This document shows positions 1 through 5,721 of a DNA stretch of 7,576 nucleotides, piece by piece. A program made the translations under genes and the position numbers. This DNA is from Acidobacteriota bacterium. Lineage in GTDB: Bacteria; Acidobacteriota; Holophagae; Thermotomaculales; Thermotomaculaceae. Location: NCBI GenBank assembly GCA_003650445.1, contig QMQE01000126.1, positions 1 to 7,576 of the forward strand, written 5' to 3'. How positions within the stretch are numbered: the stretch's first letter is position 1; every line of letters starts with the position of its first letter. The notes under the pieces are model-generated. The model made no database searches. It was not told the DNA's origin and saw nothing but the letters and a program-made list of their open reading frames with translations.

Positions 1-9
1 GAAACAAAG

Positions 10-86
10 CAGGGAATGGCCTGGCCCCCTTCTTTCGCTCACTCGCACTTTCACTCGCACTATTCTCACCCCCACTTCTACCCGAA
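10..86. repeat. Composite intergenic repeat, copy 1 (left part outside window)
   Basis: The 12-bp box CAGGGAATGGCC lies at 10-21. After a C/T-rich spacer, a period-6 array runs from 36 to 59 (CGCTCA, CTCGCA, CTTTCA, CTCGCA), and a C-rich tail with CTATTCTCACCCCCAC follows. The same order of parts recurs at 92-211 with the hexamers permuted (see copy 2). The purine tract expected before the box would lie largely left of the window. I see no ORF or RNA gene in 1-224; the stretch consists of these repeats. The repeat is seen directly; its function is unknown. Confidence 0.7.
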
Positions 87-91
87 GAGAT

Positions 92-211
92 AAGGTTGAG
101 GTTAAGCAAAGACAAGGTTAAGTGAAGAAAAGACAGGGAATGGCCAACTCCCTTCCCCTCTTTCGCGCACTCGCACTCGCACTTTCACAATTCTTACTCC
201 TACCCCCGAGG
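92..211. repeat. Composite intergenic repeat, copy 2
   Basis: This copy has three parts. A purine-rich tract at 92-133 is built on AAGGTT/GAGGTT/AAGGTTAAG-like units. The box CAGGGAATGGCC at 134-145 is identical to the one at 10-21 and lies 124 bp after it. A hexamer array occupies 164-187 (CGCGCA, CTCGCA, CTCGCA, CTTTCA), and a tail with ATTCTTACTCCTACCCCC follows. Compared with copy 1 the CTTTCA unit has moved by one place, as expected from slippage or recombination within the array. The copy ends just before the panD stop codon on the opposite strand. Confidence 0.7.
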
Positions 212-224
212 CGCGTCGCTGGGG

Positions 225-581
225 TTACAGAATCTGTTTGATCTGGTTTCCTTCGTCCATGATGAGCAATTTGGGTTTGTAGCCCTGAATTTCCTTTTCT
301 TCGAGCGTGCGATACGTGACGATGATGATCTTGTCCCCCGGCATTCCCAGCCTGGCGGCGGCACCATTCAGTTCAAACTGTCCTTTTCCACTTTCGCCTT
401 TGATAGCGTAAGTTATAAGCCTGGCACCGTTGTTCACGTTGAAGACGTGAATCTGCTCAAATTCTGCGATGCCGGCTTTTTTGAGGATAGCTGCGTCAAT
501 CGTCAGCGAACCGGAATACTCAAGGTTGGCGCCGGTGAGGGTCGCCCGATGAATCTTGGCGCTGAGAAATTTTCGTGACAT
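225..581 (-). CDS. panD: Aspartate 1-decarboxylase precursor (PanD)
   Basis: PanD converts L-aspartate to beta-alanine and CO2, which supplies pantothenate and CoA synthesis in the cytoplasm. It is a pyruvoyl enzyme made as a proenzyme that cuts itself. The ATG at 581 gives 118 residues and puts key sites at the E. coli numbers: Lys9, Tyr22, the Gly24-Ser25 cleavage pair in YSGSLTID (Ser25 becomes the pyruvoyl group), Arg54 and Tyr58. NGAAA (72-76) and the following PGD also fit the family. The start is supported by AAGGAG six bases upstream; an in-frame ATG at 602 would add seven residues, shift the numbering and lose that site. The gene stands alone here, with no panB or panC beside it, and is flanked by repeats. 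No clear terminator follows the stop. Confidence 0.96.
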   Translation of the reverse strand: MSRKFLSAKIHRATLTGANLEYSGSLTIDAAILKKAGIAEFEQIHVFNVNNGARLITYAIKGESGKGQFELNGAAARLGMPGDKIIIVTYRTLEEKEIQGYKPKLLIMDEGNQIKQIL

Positions 582-615
582 CTGCTTCTCCTTCTGAGGC
601 ATTTCATTCGGAATA

Positions 616-643
616 ATTGTACATCACCGATTTTGACAGGCAA
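616..643 (-). promoter_or_regulatory. Probable sigma70 promoter of panD
   Basis: On the minus strand TTGCCT (643-638; 4/6 match to the -35 consensus), a 16-bp spacer and TACAAT (621-616; 5/6 match to -10) lie about 35 bp before the panD ATG. The leader would be short and would contain the Shine-Dalgarno site. A palindrome lies 8 bp upstream of the -35 box. This is a prediction from motif match and position. Confidence 0.55.
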
Positions 644-644
644 G

Positions 645-677
645 GGGAATTTTCCCGGCAGCCAAGCCGCCGGGAAA
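645..677. repeat. Two overlapping palindromes sharing one arm
   Basis: TTTCCCGGC (651-659) and GCCGGGAAA (669-677) form a perfect 9-bp inverted repeat around a 9-nt loop. The left arm also pairs with an upstream GGGAA: GGGAATTTTCCC (645-656) is a second, smaller palindrome using the same TTCCC. Only one of the two could form at a time as a hairpin. Neither strand has a T-tract after it, so it does not look like an intrinsic terminator. It lies upstream of the predicted panD promoter and between divergent genes, so an operator or a supercoil-extruded cruciform is possible. Confidence 0.6.
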
Positions 678-752
678 CTGTTGAGGTTGAACAAAAGGCA
701 AGGTTGAGTAAAATCAGGGAGTTTGCCATTGATGATTCATAACCAATTCTCT

Positions 753-774
753 ATCTTTTCCGAATCTTTTCCGG
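753..774. repeat. 11-bp tandem duplication
   Basis: ATCTTTTCCGA (753-763) is followed at once by ATCTTTTCCGG (764-774), matching at 10 of 11 positions. It abuts the hexamer array and lies about 57-78 bp upstream of the -35 box of the yceD-rpmF promoter. It could be a paired regulator site on one face of the helix or a slippage duplication; the sequence does not decide. Confidence 0.6.
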
Positions 775-810
775 ACTTAAACTCAGACTCAAACTCAAAT
801 TCAAACTTGT
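775..810. repeat. Hexamer array of ACTYAR units upstream of a promoter
   Basis: Six consecutive units in exact period 6: ACTTAA, ACTCAG, ACTCAA, ACTCAA, ATTCAA, ACTTGT. It ends 20 bp before the -35 box at 831. The complement of the core unit (TTGAGT) recurs in the tract at 681-709, so the two tracts are partly inverted relative to each other. Arrays like this can change length by slippage; a length change here would move upstream DNA relative to the promoter but would not alter the promoter itself. Confidence 0.75.
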
Positions 811-830
811 CTTCTCTTCCCGTCTTTCTG

Positions 831-858
831 TTGACACGGGGGAATGCCATGCTATAAT
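831..858 (+). promoter_or_regulatory. Near-consensus extended -10 sigma70 promoter for yceD-rpmF
   Basis: A perfect -35 box TTGACA (831-836) and a perfect -10 box TATAAT (853-858) are separated by 16 bp. TGC directly before the -10 gives an extended -10 (TGnTATAAT). Transcription should start near 865-867, leaving a leader of about 17-19 nt that holds the AGGGGG ribosome site at 874-879. The strength suits the high demand for a ribosomal protein. Confidence 0.9.
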
Positions 859-883
859 ACTTTTCTGTTGGACAGGGGGAGTT

Positions 884-1408
884 GTGCGGATAGAAGTTGC
901 AAAGATTGAACAGAGACCACTTAGAGGGGATTTCAGGATTCAGAAACGGGTGATGGACCCGGGCTCAACTGACACTTTTACTGTTGATGATTGCGTCGTT
1001 GAATTTGAACTGTATCGGATCAGCGAATCTGAGATTATGCTGAAAGCCCACTACTTCGGGTCATTGGAACTTGCGTGTACAACCTGTCTGGAAATGTATG
1101 AGACCAAGGTGGATGAAAGGTTTTCGGTGTTGTTTACATCAACTCCGGGTGAGGTTGAGGGAGTTGTAACACCGGAGGGGTACGACAGTGACGTTCAGTT
1201 GCTGGAAGGAGATGTGATTGAGTTGGAACGTCAGGTGCTGGATACGATGCGCCTGAATATCCCCATGTCTCATCAGTGCCGGGAAAATTGTCGCGGGATT
1301 TGTCCCACATGTGGCAAGAATCTCAATGAAGGCGATTGCAATTGTGTAATTGAGACTGTTGATCCGAGATGGAAAGATTTAGAATTATTTTTGAATAAGA
1401 AGGAGTGA
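884..1408 (+). CDS. yceD: YceD/DUF177 family protein (zinc-binding, large-subunit rRNA related)
   Basis: This 174-residue protein of the DUF177/YceD family is the usual partner gene of rpmF. Family members are linked to 23S rRNA levels and large-subunit biogenesis, but the exact activity is not settled. Visible features are a Cys pair at C65/C68 (CTTC) and a Cys-rich C-terminal motif with C132, C136, C140, C143, C152 and C154 (CRENCRGICPTCGKNLN, then CNC), followed by the conserved-looking DPRWKDLELF end. Six cysteines in the tail suggest metal binding. The start is GTG at 884, four bases after AGGGGG; no better in-frame start is near the promoter. rpmF begins 3 nt after the stop. The presence of all the Cys residues argues for a functional gene. 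Confidence 0.88.
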   Translation: MRIEVAKIEQRPLRGDFRIQKRVMDPGSTDTFTVDDCVVEFELYRISESEIMLKAHYFGSLELACTTCLEMYETKVDERFSVLFTSTPGEVEGVVTPEGYDSDVQLLEGDVIELERQVLDTMRLNIPMSHQCRENCRGICPTCGKNLNEGDCNCVIETVDPRWKDLELFLNKKE

Positions 1409-1411
1409 GTT

Positions 1412-1594
1412 ATGGCTAATCCAAAACGAAAAATTTCAAAAGGGAAGCGGGACAGGCGTCGGTCACATGATGCTATGAAGGTGCCGGAACTGACGATTTG
1501 TCCGAACTGCCAGGAAAAGAAGCTGCCCCACAGAGTATGCCCCCATTGCGGATATTACAAAGGGGAGCAGGTGGTGGAAGTGAAAGAATTTTGA
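1412..1594 (+). CDS. rpmF: 50S ribosomal protein L32 (bL32), zinc-ribbon form
   Basis: L32 is a small protein of the large ribosomal subunit. The 60 residues begin MANPKRKISKGKRDRRRSHD, the basic RNA-binding N-terminus typical of bL32, and continue with CPNC (C30, C33) and CPHC (C43, C46), the four zinc ligands. The GYYKG segment after the second pair is diagnostic. The Cys-containing (C+) form is present rather than a Cys-free paralogue of the kind some bacteria use under zinc limitation. AGGAG six bases before ATG 1412 overlaps the end of yceD, so the two genes share a transcript. A terminator follows within 30 bp, so plsX/fabH, frequent downstream partners in other bacteria, are not linked here. 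Confidence 0.98.
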   Translation: MANPKRKISKGKRDRRRSHDAMKVPELTICPNCQEKKLPHRVCPHCGYYKGEQVVEVKEF

Positions 1595-1620
1595 GTGGAG
1601 AAAAATAATTTTCTTTTTTG

Positions 1621-1650
1621 AGGGAAGCCTTTTGGGGCTTCCCTTTTTTT
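1621..1650 (+). terminator. Intrinsic terminator of yceD-rpmF
   Basis: AGGGAAGCC (1621-1629) pairs with GGCTTCCCT (1636-1644) in a perfect 9-bp stem around a 6-nt loop, and a run of seven T follows (1644-1650). It starts 26 bp after the rpmF stop. On the minus strand the hairpin is followed by CAAAAAAG, so there is no U-tract for the oncoming pil operon. The stop codon of the minus-strand membrane protein overlaps the T-run. Confidence 0.93.
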
Positions 1651-2371
1651 ATTCAGCGATTCGATTCCAAAGGGTATACAGAAGGAAAAATTTTCCAATG
1701 GTAAAGCAGAGCATGGCGGTCATCAGTGCGGAGGCAAGGAGAGGTGGCGCTTGCAGGTAGCAGCCGATTCCGAGGAAAAAGAGAGGGATGCCTATAGTGC
1801 CGGATACAATGAGTAAGAATGCAAAAAAATCTCTCCATTTCAAGGAATTGCGCCATCCGGCCATCGGTGTTTTCAAAGAAAAACCAATGTCACGTTGAAA
1901 GTAGATGATTCTGGAACGCCATTTCAGGTAAGTCAGCCATTTCCATGTGAGTCCGATGAGGAGAATCAACAGGAGATAGCTAAGCAGTACCGGAACCTCT
2001 GTGTTAGCGCTGAGGCGAAGGTGAATGATCAGTGGCGAAAGGGCTGCATACAAAATTCCACCTGAAAGAAGATAAAGAAAAAGGTAGAAAATCGAAGTGC
2101 TGAGGTACATTAAAAAATCCATACGTTTCAGGGGACGTCCCAGCAGGGTGGAAAGGGAGGATAGAATCAACCAGCCATCCAGAACGTAGAGAATAAGGAC
2201 AAGGGGCAAGACAAGAGGGGCCAGTTGATGCCAGAGTCCGAAAACATGAAACAGGCCGAAGTGTTCCTTTATAAAATGCCCCGGTGCAGTTACAAAATAA
2301 GCGAGGATGAGGAGAGCGACCTGAGTCAGGTAGTGTATGGCCATTTCCTTTTTCAAAGTGTTAAAAAACAT
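1649..2371 (-). CDS. Hypothetical polytopic membrane protein, last gene of the pil operon
   Basis: I do not recognise the family. The 240-residue protein is strongly hydrophobic, with about six predicted membrane helices near residues 14-30, 50-72, 87-115, 126-148, 182-205 and 211-233. A basic, Trp-rich loop (KWLTYLKWRSRIIYFQR, about 144-160) lies between helices 4 and 5 and is probably cytoplasmic. No catalytic motif or signal peptide is evident. The ATG at 2371 overlaps the end of the peptidase gene by 11 nt, with GGAG ten bases upstream. A second ATG at 2344 (residue 10) has AAGGA too close to serve it well, so the longer form is preferred. Overlap with the M1 peptidase suggests coupled translation and a shared job, but this is inference. 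Confidence 0.8.
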   Translation of the reverse strand: MFFNTLKKEMAIHYLTQVALLILAYFVTAPGHFIKEHFGLFHVFGLWHQLAPLVLPLVLILYVLDGWLILSSLSTLLGRPLKRMDFLMYLSTSIFYLFLYLLSGGILYAALSPLIIHLRLSANTEVPVLLSYLLLILLIGLTWKWLTYLKWRSRIIYFQRDIGFSLKTPMAGWRNSLKWRDFFAFLLIVSGTIGIPLFFLGIGCYLQAPPLLASALMTAMLCFTIGKFFLLYTLWNRIAE

Positions 2372-4277
2372 AGAAATATAACTCCATTACAATCAGAAGC
2401 AGGGCGGCGCTTCCCATTCTTCTAGCTGTGTTTCCCTTTTTACTGTATCGATTGTTGGACCGATCCATGTCGATGAGTATTTCCCTTTTCGGGTCAATGC
2501 AGGCCTCAACGAGACGGATTTCGGACCCTTTGTTCACAATGACGGTTTTTGTTGATTCTTCCGCTTCCAGTTGTCCATTGAGAACGCTGCCGTCGCTGAA
2601 GGTCAGTCGGTAGGGGACAGGAAGGGGGAGTTGGTGTTTTCCCATGATTACGGTGAATCGAACGGTTTTTTCATTGGCAGTCGCTTCCATGTAGGCTGTC
2701 TTTTCCGGTACAAATCCCTTAAAAGGTGGGATGGCTACCCGGTTCACCTGAAGGATTGCTGCGTCTGGAACAGTATTGCTGTGTATGACAATATCCATGA
2801 GTTTTGAGTAGCGATTATCTGTGTGGGCATTGAAGATACGGAGAAAATCTTTCCCATTAGGATGGGTGAAGCGGAATTGATTGAAGTAGTCTTTCATGAT
2901 TTCAATTATTTTGTCTTTACCGATGATATTCTCCATTGTTTTGAGTAGCATGGAAACTTTGTCATAGCTGGCTTCGGTGTAGGCGTTCCGGTTGGTGTAT
3001 GTGTCAGCAGGCTGATCGGGTTTCTGATAGCGCAGAGCAGTGTAATCGTTGTTGAGCATCCGGTCAAAGCCATCTGCACAGAAGCGGGGAAGGGCATTGA
3101 AGTTGCATTTTCCGTAAAGGTCTTCCATTATCAGGGCGGTCATATAGGTGTTGATGCCTTCATCTACCCATGCTTCCCGGAATTCGTTGGATGCCAGCAT
3201 TCCCTGGAAGTAACTGTGCCCGAATTCGTGGACTACGGTTTCTTCGGGCAAACGAAACCATTCCGGGACAAGTTTCAGGGCAAATCCGGTTGAAATCATC
3301 GGGTATTCCATCCCCGAAGCCGGCAGTGCGCAAAAAGGTGTATCAATGACAGTGTAGGCCGAATAGGGGTAGGGGCCAATGTGGGTGTTGTACCAGCGGA
3401 ATGTGCCTTCAAGGGCGTCCATTTCGCGCAGTGATACGGATTCATGGCCTGGCGGGTAGGCGACCGTCAGCTGGCAGTTGCCTACTTTTCTTTTTCTGAA
3501 TTTGAACTGATCCCATGCAATGGCCACAAAATCATGAACATCTTCAGCGTAGTAATGAAATTTGTTTCTATGATTGGCAGTCGCTTTCTCCTGTTTGATA
3601 CCGGTTGCGATAATGTTAAATCCCTCCGGTACATCGAAGCGGACGTCATAGACGGCAAAATCGGAATAGAATTCCCCGTTTCCACCATACTGGGGGCAGT
3701 CCCAGCTACCATCCTTTCTCAAAACTCCCAGTTTGGGGAACCACTGGGCAATCATGTGAAAGGAACCGGCATAGCCGCTTCTGATGACGAGCCGGGGAAG
3801 CCTGGTTTCAAATTCAATTTCAATGAGAGTTGATTCTCCGGGGTTCAGGGGGTAAGGAAGGGTAAACGCTGCCACAGTGTTGTTCACCTGCAAGGTATGC
3901 AATACAGAGGAGAAATTCACTGTGAGGTGGAGAATTCGGCAGTAGCCGATGGTTTTTCGGTTTACCGGAACTTTCAGCATTTTCCGTAAGGGGGCAATCT
4001 CTGATTCCATTGGCGTCTGGTTGGATGCAAAAGCGTTTAAGTACAGATGGATCTGAATGGATTCAATGGCTTTGTGGCTGGTATTCAGAAAATAGATTTT
4101 TTCCCTTCCTGAGATGATGTGACTGTCGGTGTCCAGATTCGCAGAGATTTGATAGCCGACGTTCCGGGGGCTCAGCGGGGGTGTGAAAGTCGGTGTATCT
4201 GTCTGAACAAAAGGATTTTGGCCAAAGGCGTTCAGGGCCAGAAAAAAGCCAAAGAAGGCGGCAGAAATATTCTTCAT
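2361..4277 (-). CDS. Secreted M1-family (gluzincin) zinc metallopeptidase
   Basis: This 638-residue protein is related to M1 aminopeptidases. A hydrophobic N-terminus (residues 4-19) looks like a signal peptide, with cleavage plausible after AFG or GQ near 19-20, so the enzyme would act in the periplasm or at the surface. An N-terminal beta domain (about 40-260) precedes the catalytic domain. GMEYP (322-326) is the counterpart of the GAMEN substrate motif. HEFGH (350-354) followed after 18 residues by Glu373 (VDEG) gives the HExxH-x18-E zinc site. Tyr438 in SYDKVSMLL is the likely catalytic tyrosine. All key residues are present, so activity is expected. The C-terminus (619-638) is hydrophobic after basic residues and may associate with the membrane. 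The gene starts 4 nt after pilQ without a clear Shine-Dalgarno site. The substrate is unknown. Confidence 0.9.
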   Translation of the reverse strand: MKNISAAFFGFFLALNAFGQNPFVQTDTPTFTPPLSPRNVGYQISANLDTDSHIISGREKIYFLNTSHKAIESIQIHLYLNAFASNQTPMESEIAPLRKMLKVPVNRKTIGYCRILHLTVNFSSVLHTLQVNNTVAAFTLPYPLNPGESTLIEIEFETRLPRLVIRSGYAGSFHMIAQWFPKLGVLRKDGSWDCPQYGGNGEFYSDFAVYDVRFDVPEGFNIIATGIKQEKATANHRNKFHYYAEDVHDFVAIAWDQFKFRKRKVGNCQLTVAYPPGHESVSLREMDALEGTFRWYNTHIGPYPYSAYTVIDTPFCALPASGMEYPMISTGFALKLVPEWFRLPEETVVHEFGHSYFQGMLASNEFREAWVDEGINTYMTALIMEDLYGKCNFNALPRFCADGFDRMLNNDYTALRYQKPDQPADTYTNRNAYTEASYDKVSMLLKTMENIIGKDKIIEIMKDYFNQFRFTHPNGKDFLRIFNAHTDNRYSKLMDIVIHSNTVPDAAILQVNRVAIPPFKGFVPEKTAYMEATANEKTVRFTVIMGKHQLPLPVPYRLTFSDGSVLNGQLEAEESTKTVIVNKGSEIRLVEACIDPKREILIDMDRSNNRYSKKGNTARRMGSAALLLIVMELYFYVF

Positions 4278-4281
4278 CTTT

Positions 4282-5718
4282 TTAATTTAATGTCTTTACA
4301 CTGCTTTTCTGGTGAATTACGGCGTTTGTAACGGCCTTTGCGTCATTGAAATTCCGAATCAAATGCGGTGTAATAAAGAGTAAGAGTTCGGTTCTTTTGT
4401 TTTCTTTTTCCCGGGTGCCAAACAGGGAACGCAGGATGGGTACTTTGTAAAACCAGGGCAGCCCTCGGGTTCCATTTTTATTTTTTTGCTGAATCAAGCC
4501 GCCCAGTACCATGGTTTCTCCGTTTCGAAGGAGGAGTGTGGTGTTGATGATTCGCTGGGTGGAGATGGGATTCCCGTTGCTGTCAACGCCGGTTAAATCA
4601 CTTACATCCTGCTTTATTTTCAGGAGGATGTCTCCTTGCTGGTTGATATGCGGGGTGACGTTGAGGACAATGCCGTAATCCCGTTCTTCAAAGTTGCTGA
4701 AAATACCGCCGATTCCGGTGGCAGTGTTGGTATTGATGGAGGTTTGGACAAAACGTCGTTCCACAACTTTCATTGATGCCTCGGTGTTGTCGTAGGTGAC
4801 CAATTTGGGGTGGGAGAGTACCTTTGCTTTGTCGGCTTGAGCGTAGGCATTGAGGACGGCCATAACCTGACCGTCATTGACCGAAAGAGCATACTGAAAC
4901 CCTGTCCCTTCTGCAACGTTATTCAGGGGGAAGTTGGAAGAGCCGGAGCTTTCAAAGGAGTTGTTTCCCCAGGAACCCCGCAGACGTCCATTTTGCCCGA
5001 ATGACCAGCCTAATCCAAGTTGGGTGGTGTCATCCAGTGTAACTTCCGCGATAACACTTTCAAGCAGGACCTGCTGGGGCTGCTGATCCAGTGATGCGAT
5101 AATCCGTTTGATTTTAGCGATGTTTTCCGGGATATCAGTTATGATGATTGAATTACTTCTTTTGTCTGCTACGATTTCACCCCCCTTGGAGGATTTGCCC
5201 AGCCCGGTTTCTCCTTTCAGGGTTTTGACGATATCATCTGCTGTTCCGTAGTTCACTTTAATAACTTCCGTACTTTTGTCTGCGAGAGCTCTGGGGATGA
5301 TTTCAATGATGCCGCCTTTGCGGATGCTGGTGAGTTTGTTAAATTGCAGAACCGTATCCAGGAGTTGATCCCACGGGATATTCTGGACTTCAATGGTAAT
5401 GGTGCCGTGAACCTGGTCATGGACGAGGAAATTAACTTTTGCTACCTGGGAAATTGCACGGAAAAAATCGTGAATATCTGCTTTGTAGAAGGAGAGAGTG
5501 ACAGGTGTTCCGGTGTAGGTTTTTGCTTCTTTCAAAACTTTTGCCGGAATTTTATTCATGGCTTTCGGATTTTTCACCGGCTGAATTGGCTTGACGTCCA
5601 GCACTTTCAAGTTTGTCAAGCTGGCCAGGTCACCGGTGGCGGGTGTCTTAGTATTTTCCTTATGCACACACGACATGGTTAGAATAAGGATTGGAATCAG
5701 CAGCAAAATCCGTTTCAT
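4282..5718 (-). CDS. pilQ: Type IV pilus secretin PilQ, short and probably lipidated
   Basis: PilQ forms the outer-membrane ring through which the pilus passes. The 478-residue protein starts with a basic then hydrophobic segment ending LTMSC (Cys17), which fits the broad lipoprotein pattern, though Thr at -3 is unusual. After a Lys/Pro-rich linker (about 20-65) come an STN-like domain (about 70-140), an N1/secretin_N domain (about 150-212) and the secretin barrel domain (about 215-456). The stretch from GETMVLGGL (400-408) through VPILRSLF (426-433) matches the T2SS/T4P secretin signature closely, followed by ELLLFITPHLI. AMIN domains, usual at the N-terminus of longer PilQ proteins, are absent. 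The AAGGAG ribosome site lies in the last codons of pilP, six bases before ATG. Gene order identifies it as PilQ rather than GspD. Confidence 0.93.
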   Translation of the reverse strand: MKRILLLIPILILTMSCVHKENTKTPATGDLASLTNLKVLDVKPIQPVKNPKAMNKIPAKVLKEAKTYTGTPVTLSFYKADIHDFFRAISQVAKVNFLVHDQVHGTITIEVQNIPWDQLLDTVLQFNKLTSIRKGGIIEIIPRALADKSTEVIKVNYGTADDIVKTLKGETGLGKSSKGGEIVADKRSNSIIITDIPENIAKIKRIIASLDQQPQQVLLESVIAEVTLDDTTQLGLGWSFGQNGRLRGSWGNNSFESSGSSNFPLNNVAEGTGFQYALSVNDGQVMAVLNAYAQADKAKVLSHPKLVTYDNTEASMKVVERRFVQTSINTNTATGIGGIFSNFEERDYGIVLNVTPHINQQGDILLKIKQDVSDLTGVDSNGNPISTQRIINTTLLLRNGETMVLGGLIQQKNKNGTRGLPWFYKVPILRSLFGTREKENKRTELLLFITPHLIRNFNDAKAVTNAVIHQKSSVKTLN

Positions 5719-5721
5719 GTC

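Larger units (their letters stand above)
681..810. repeat. Composite intergenic repeat, copy 3 (diverged)
   Basis: Positions 681-709 (TTGAGGTTGAAC, then AAGGTTGAGT) match the purine tract of copy 2 at 96-120. A degraded box, CAGGGAGTTTGCC, follows at 715-727. A longer spacer then leads to a hexamer array at 775-810. The order of parts is therefore the same as in copies 1 and 2, but the array units are ACTYAR instead of CTCGCA, and about 30 bp of extra sequence separates box and array. It fills most of the panD-yceD gap. Confidence 0.5.

Noticed and set aside
1..211. CRISPR-like array
   Set aside because: The units are degenerate hexamers without spacers of uniform length, and there is no 25-40 bp repeat and no cas gene.
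202..225. Possible terminator after panD (ACCCC pairing with GGGGT, plus a small inner GCG/CGC stem, minus strand)
   Set aside because: The stem is short and interrupted, and no T-tract follows on the minus strand; it is too weak to call.
633..638. Plus-strand TTGACA as a -35 box for a rightward promoter
   Set aside because: No -10-like sequence lies 15-19 bp downstream; the region there is the GC-rich palindrome.
3444..3833. Plus-strand open frame of 129 residues inside the peptidase gene
   Set aside because: It is antisense to a clearly conserved catalytic-domain region, has no recognisable motif or ribosome site, and is best explained as a shadow frame.
2361..4277. Type IV prepilin peptidase or other pilus-specific protease
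   Set aside because: The HExxH-x18-E and GMEYP motifs and secreted topology mark an M1-type gluzincin, not the aspartyl membrane protease PilD.
5344..5682. Plus-strand open frame of 112 residues inside pilQ
   Set aside because: It lies opposite the conserved STN/N1 coding region and shows no family feature; the frame is open by chance.
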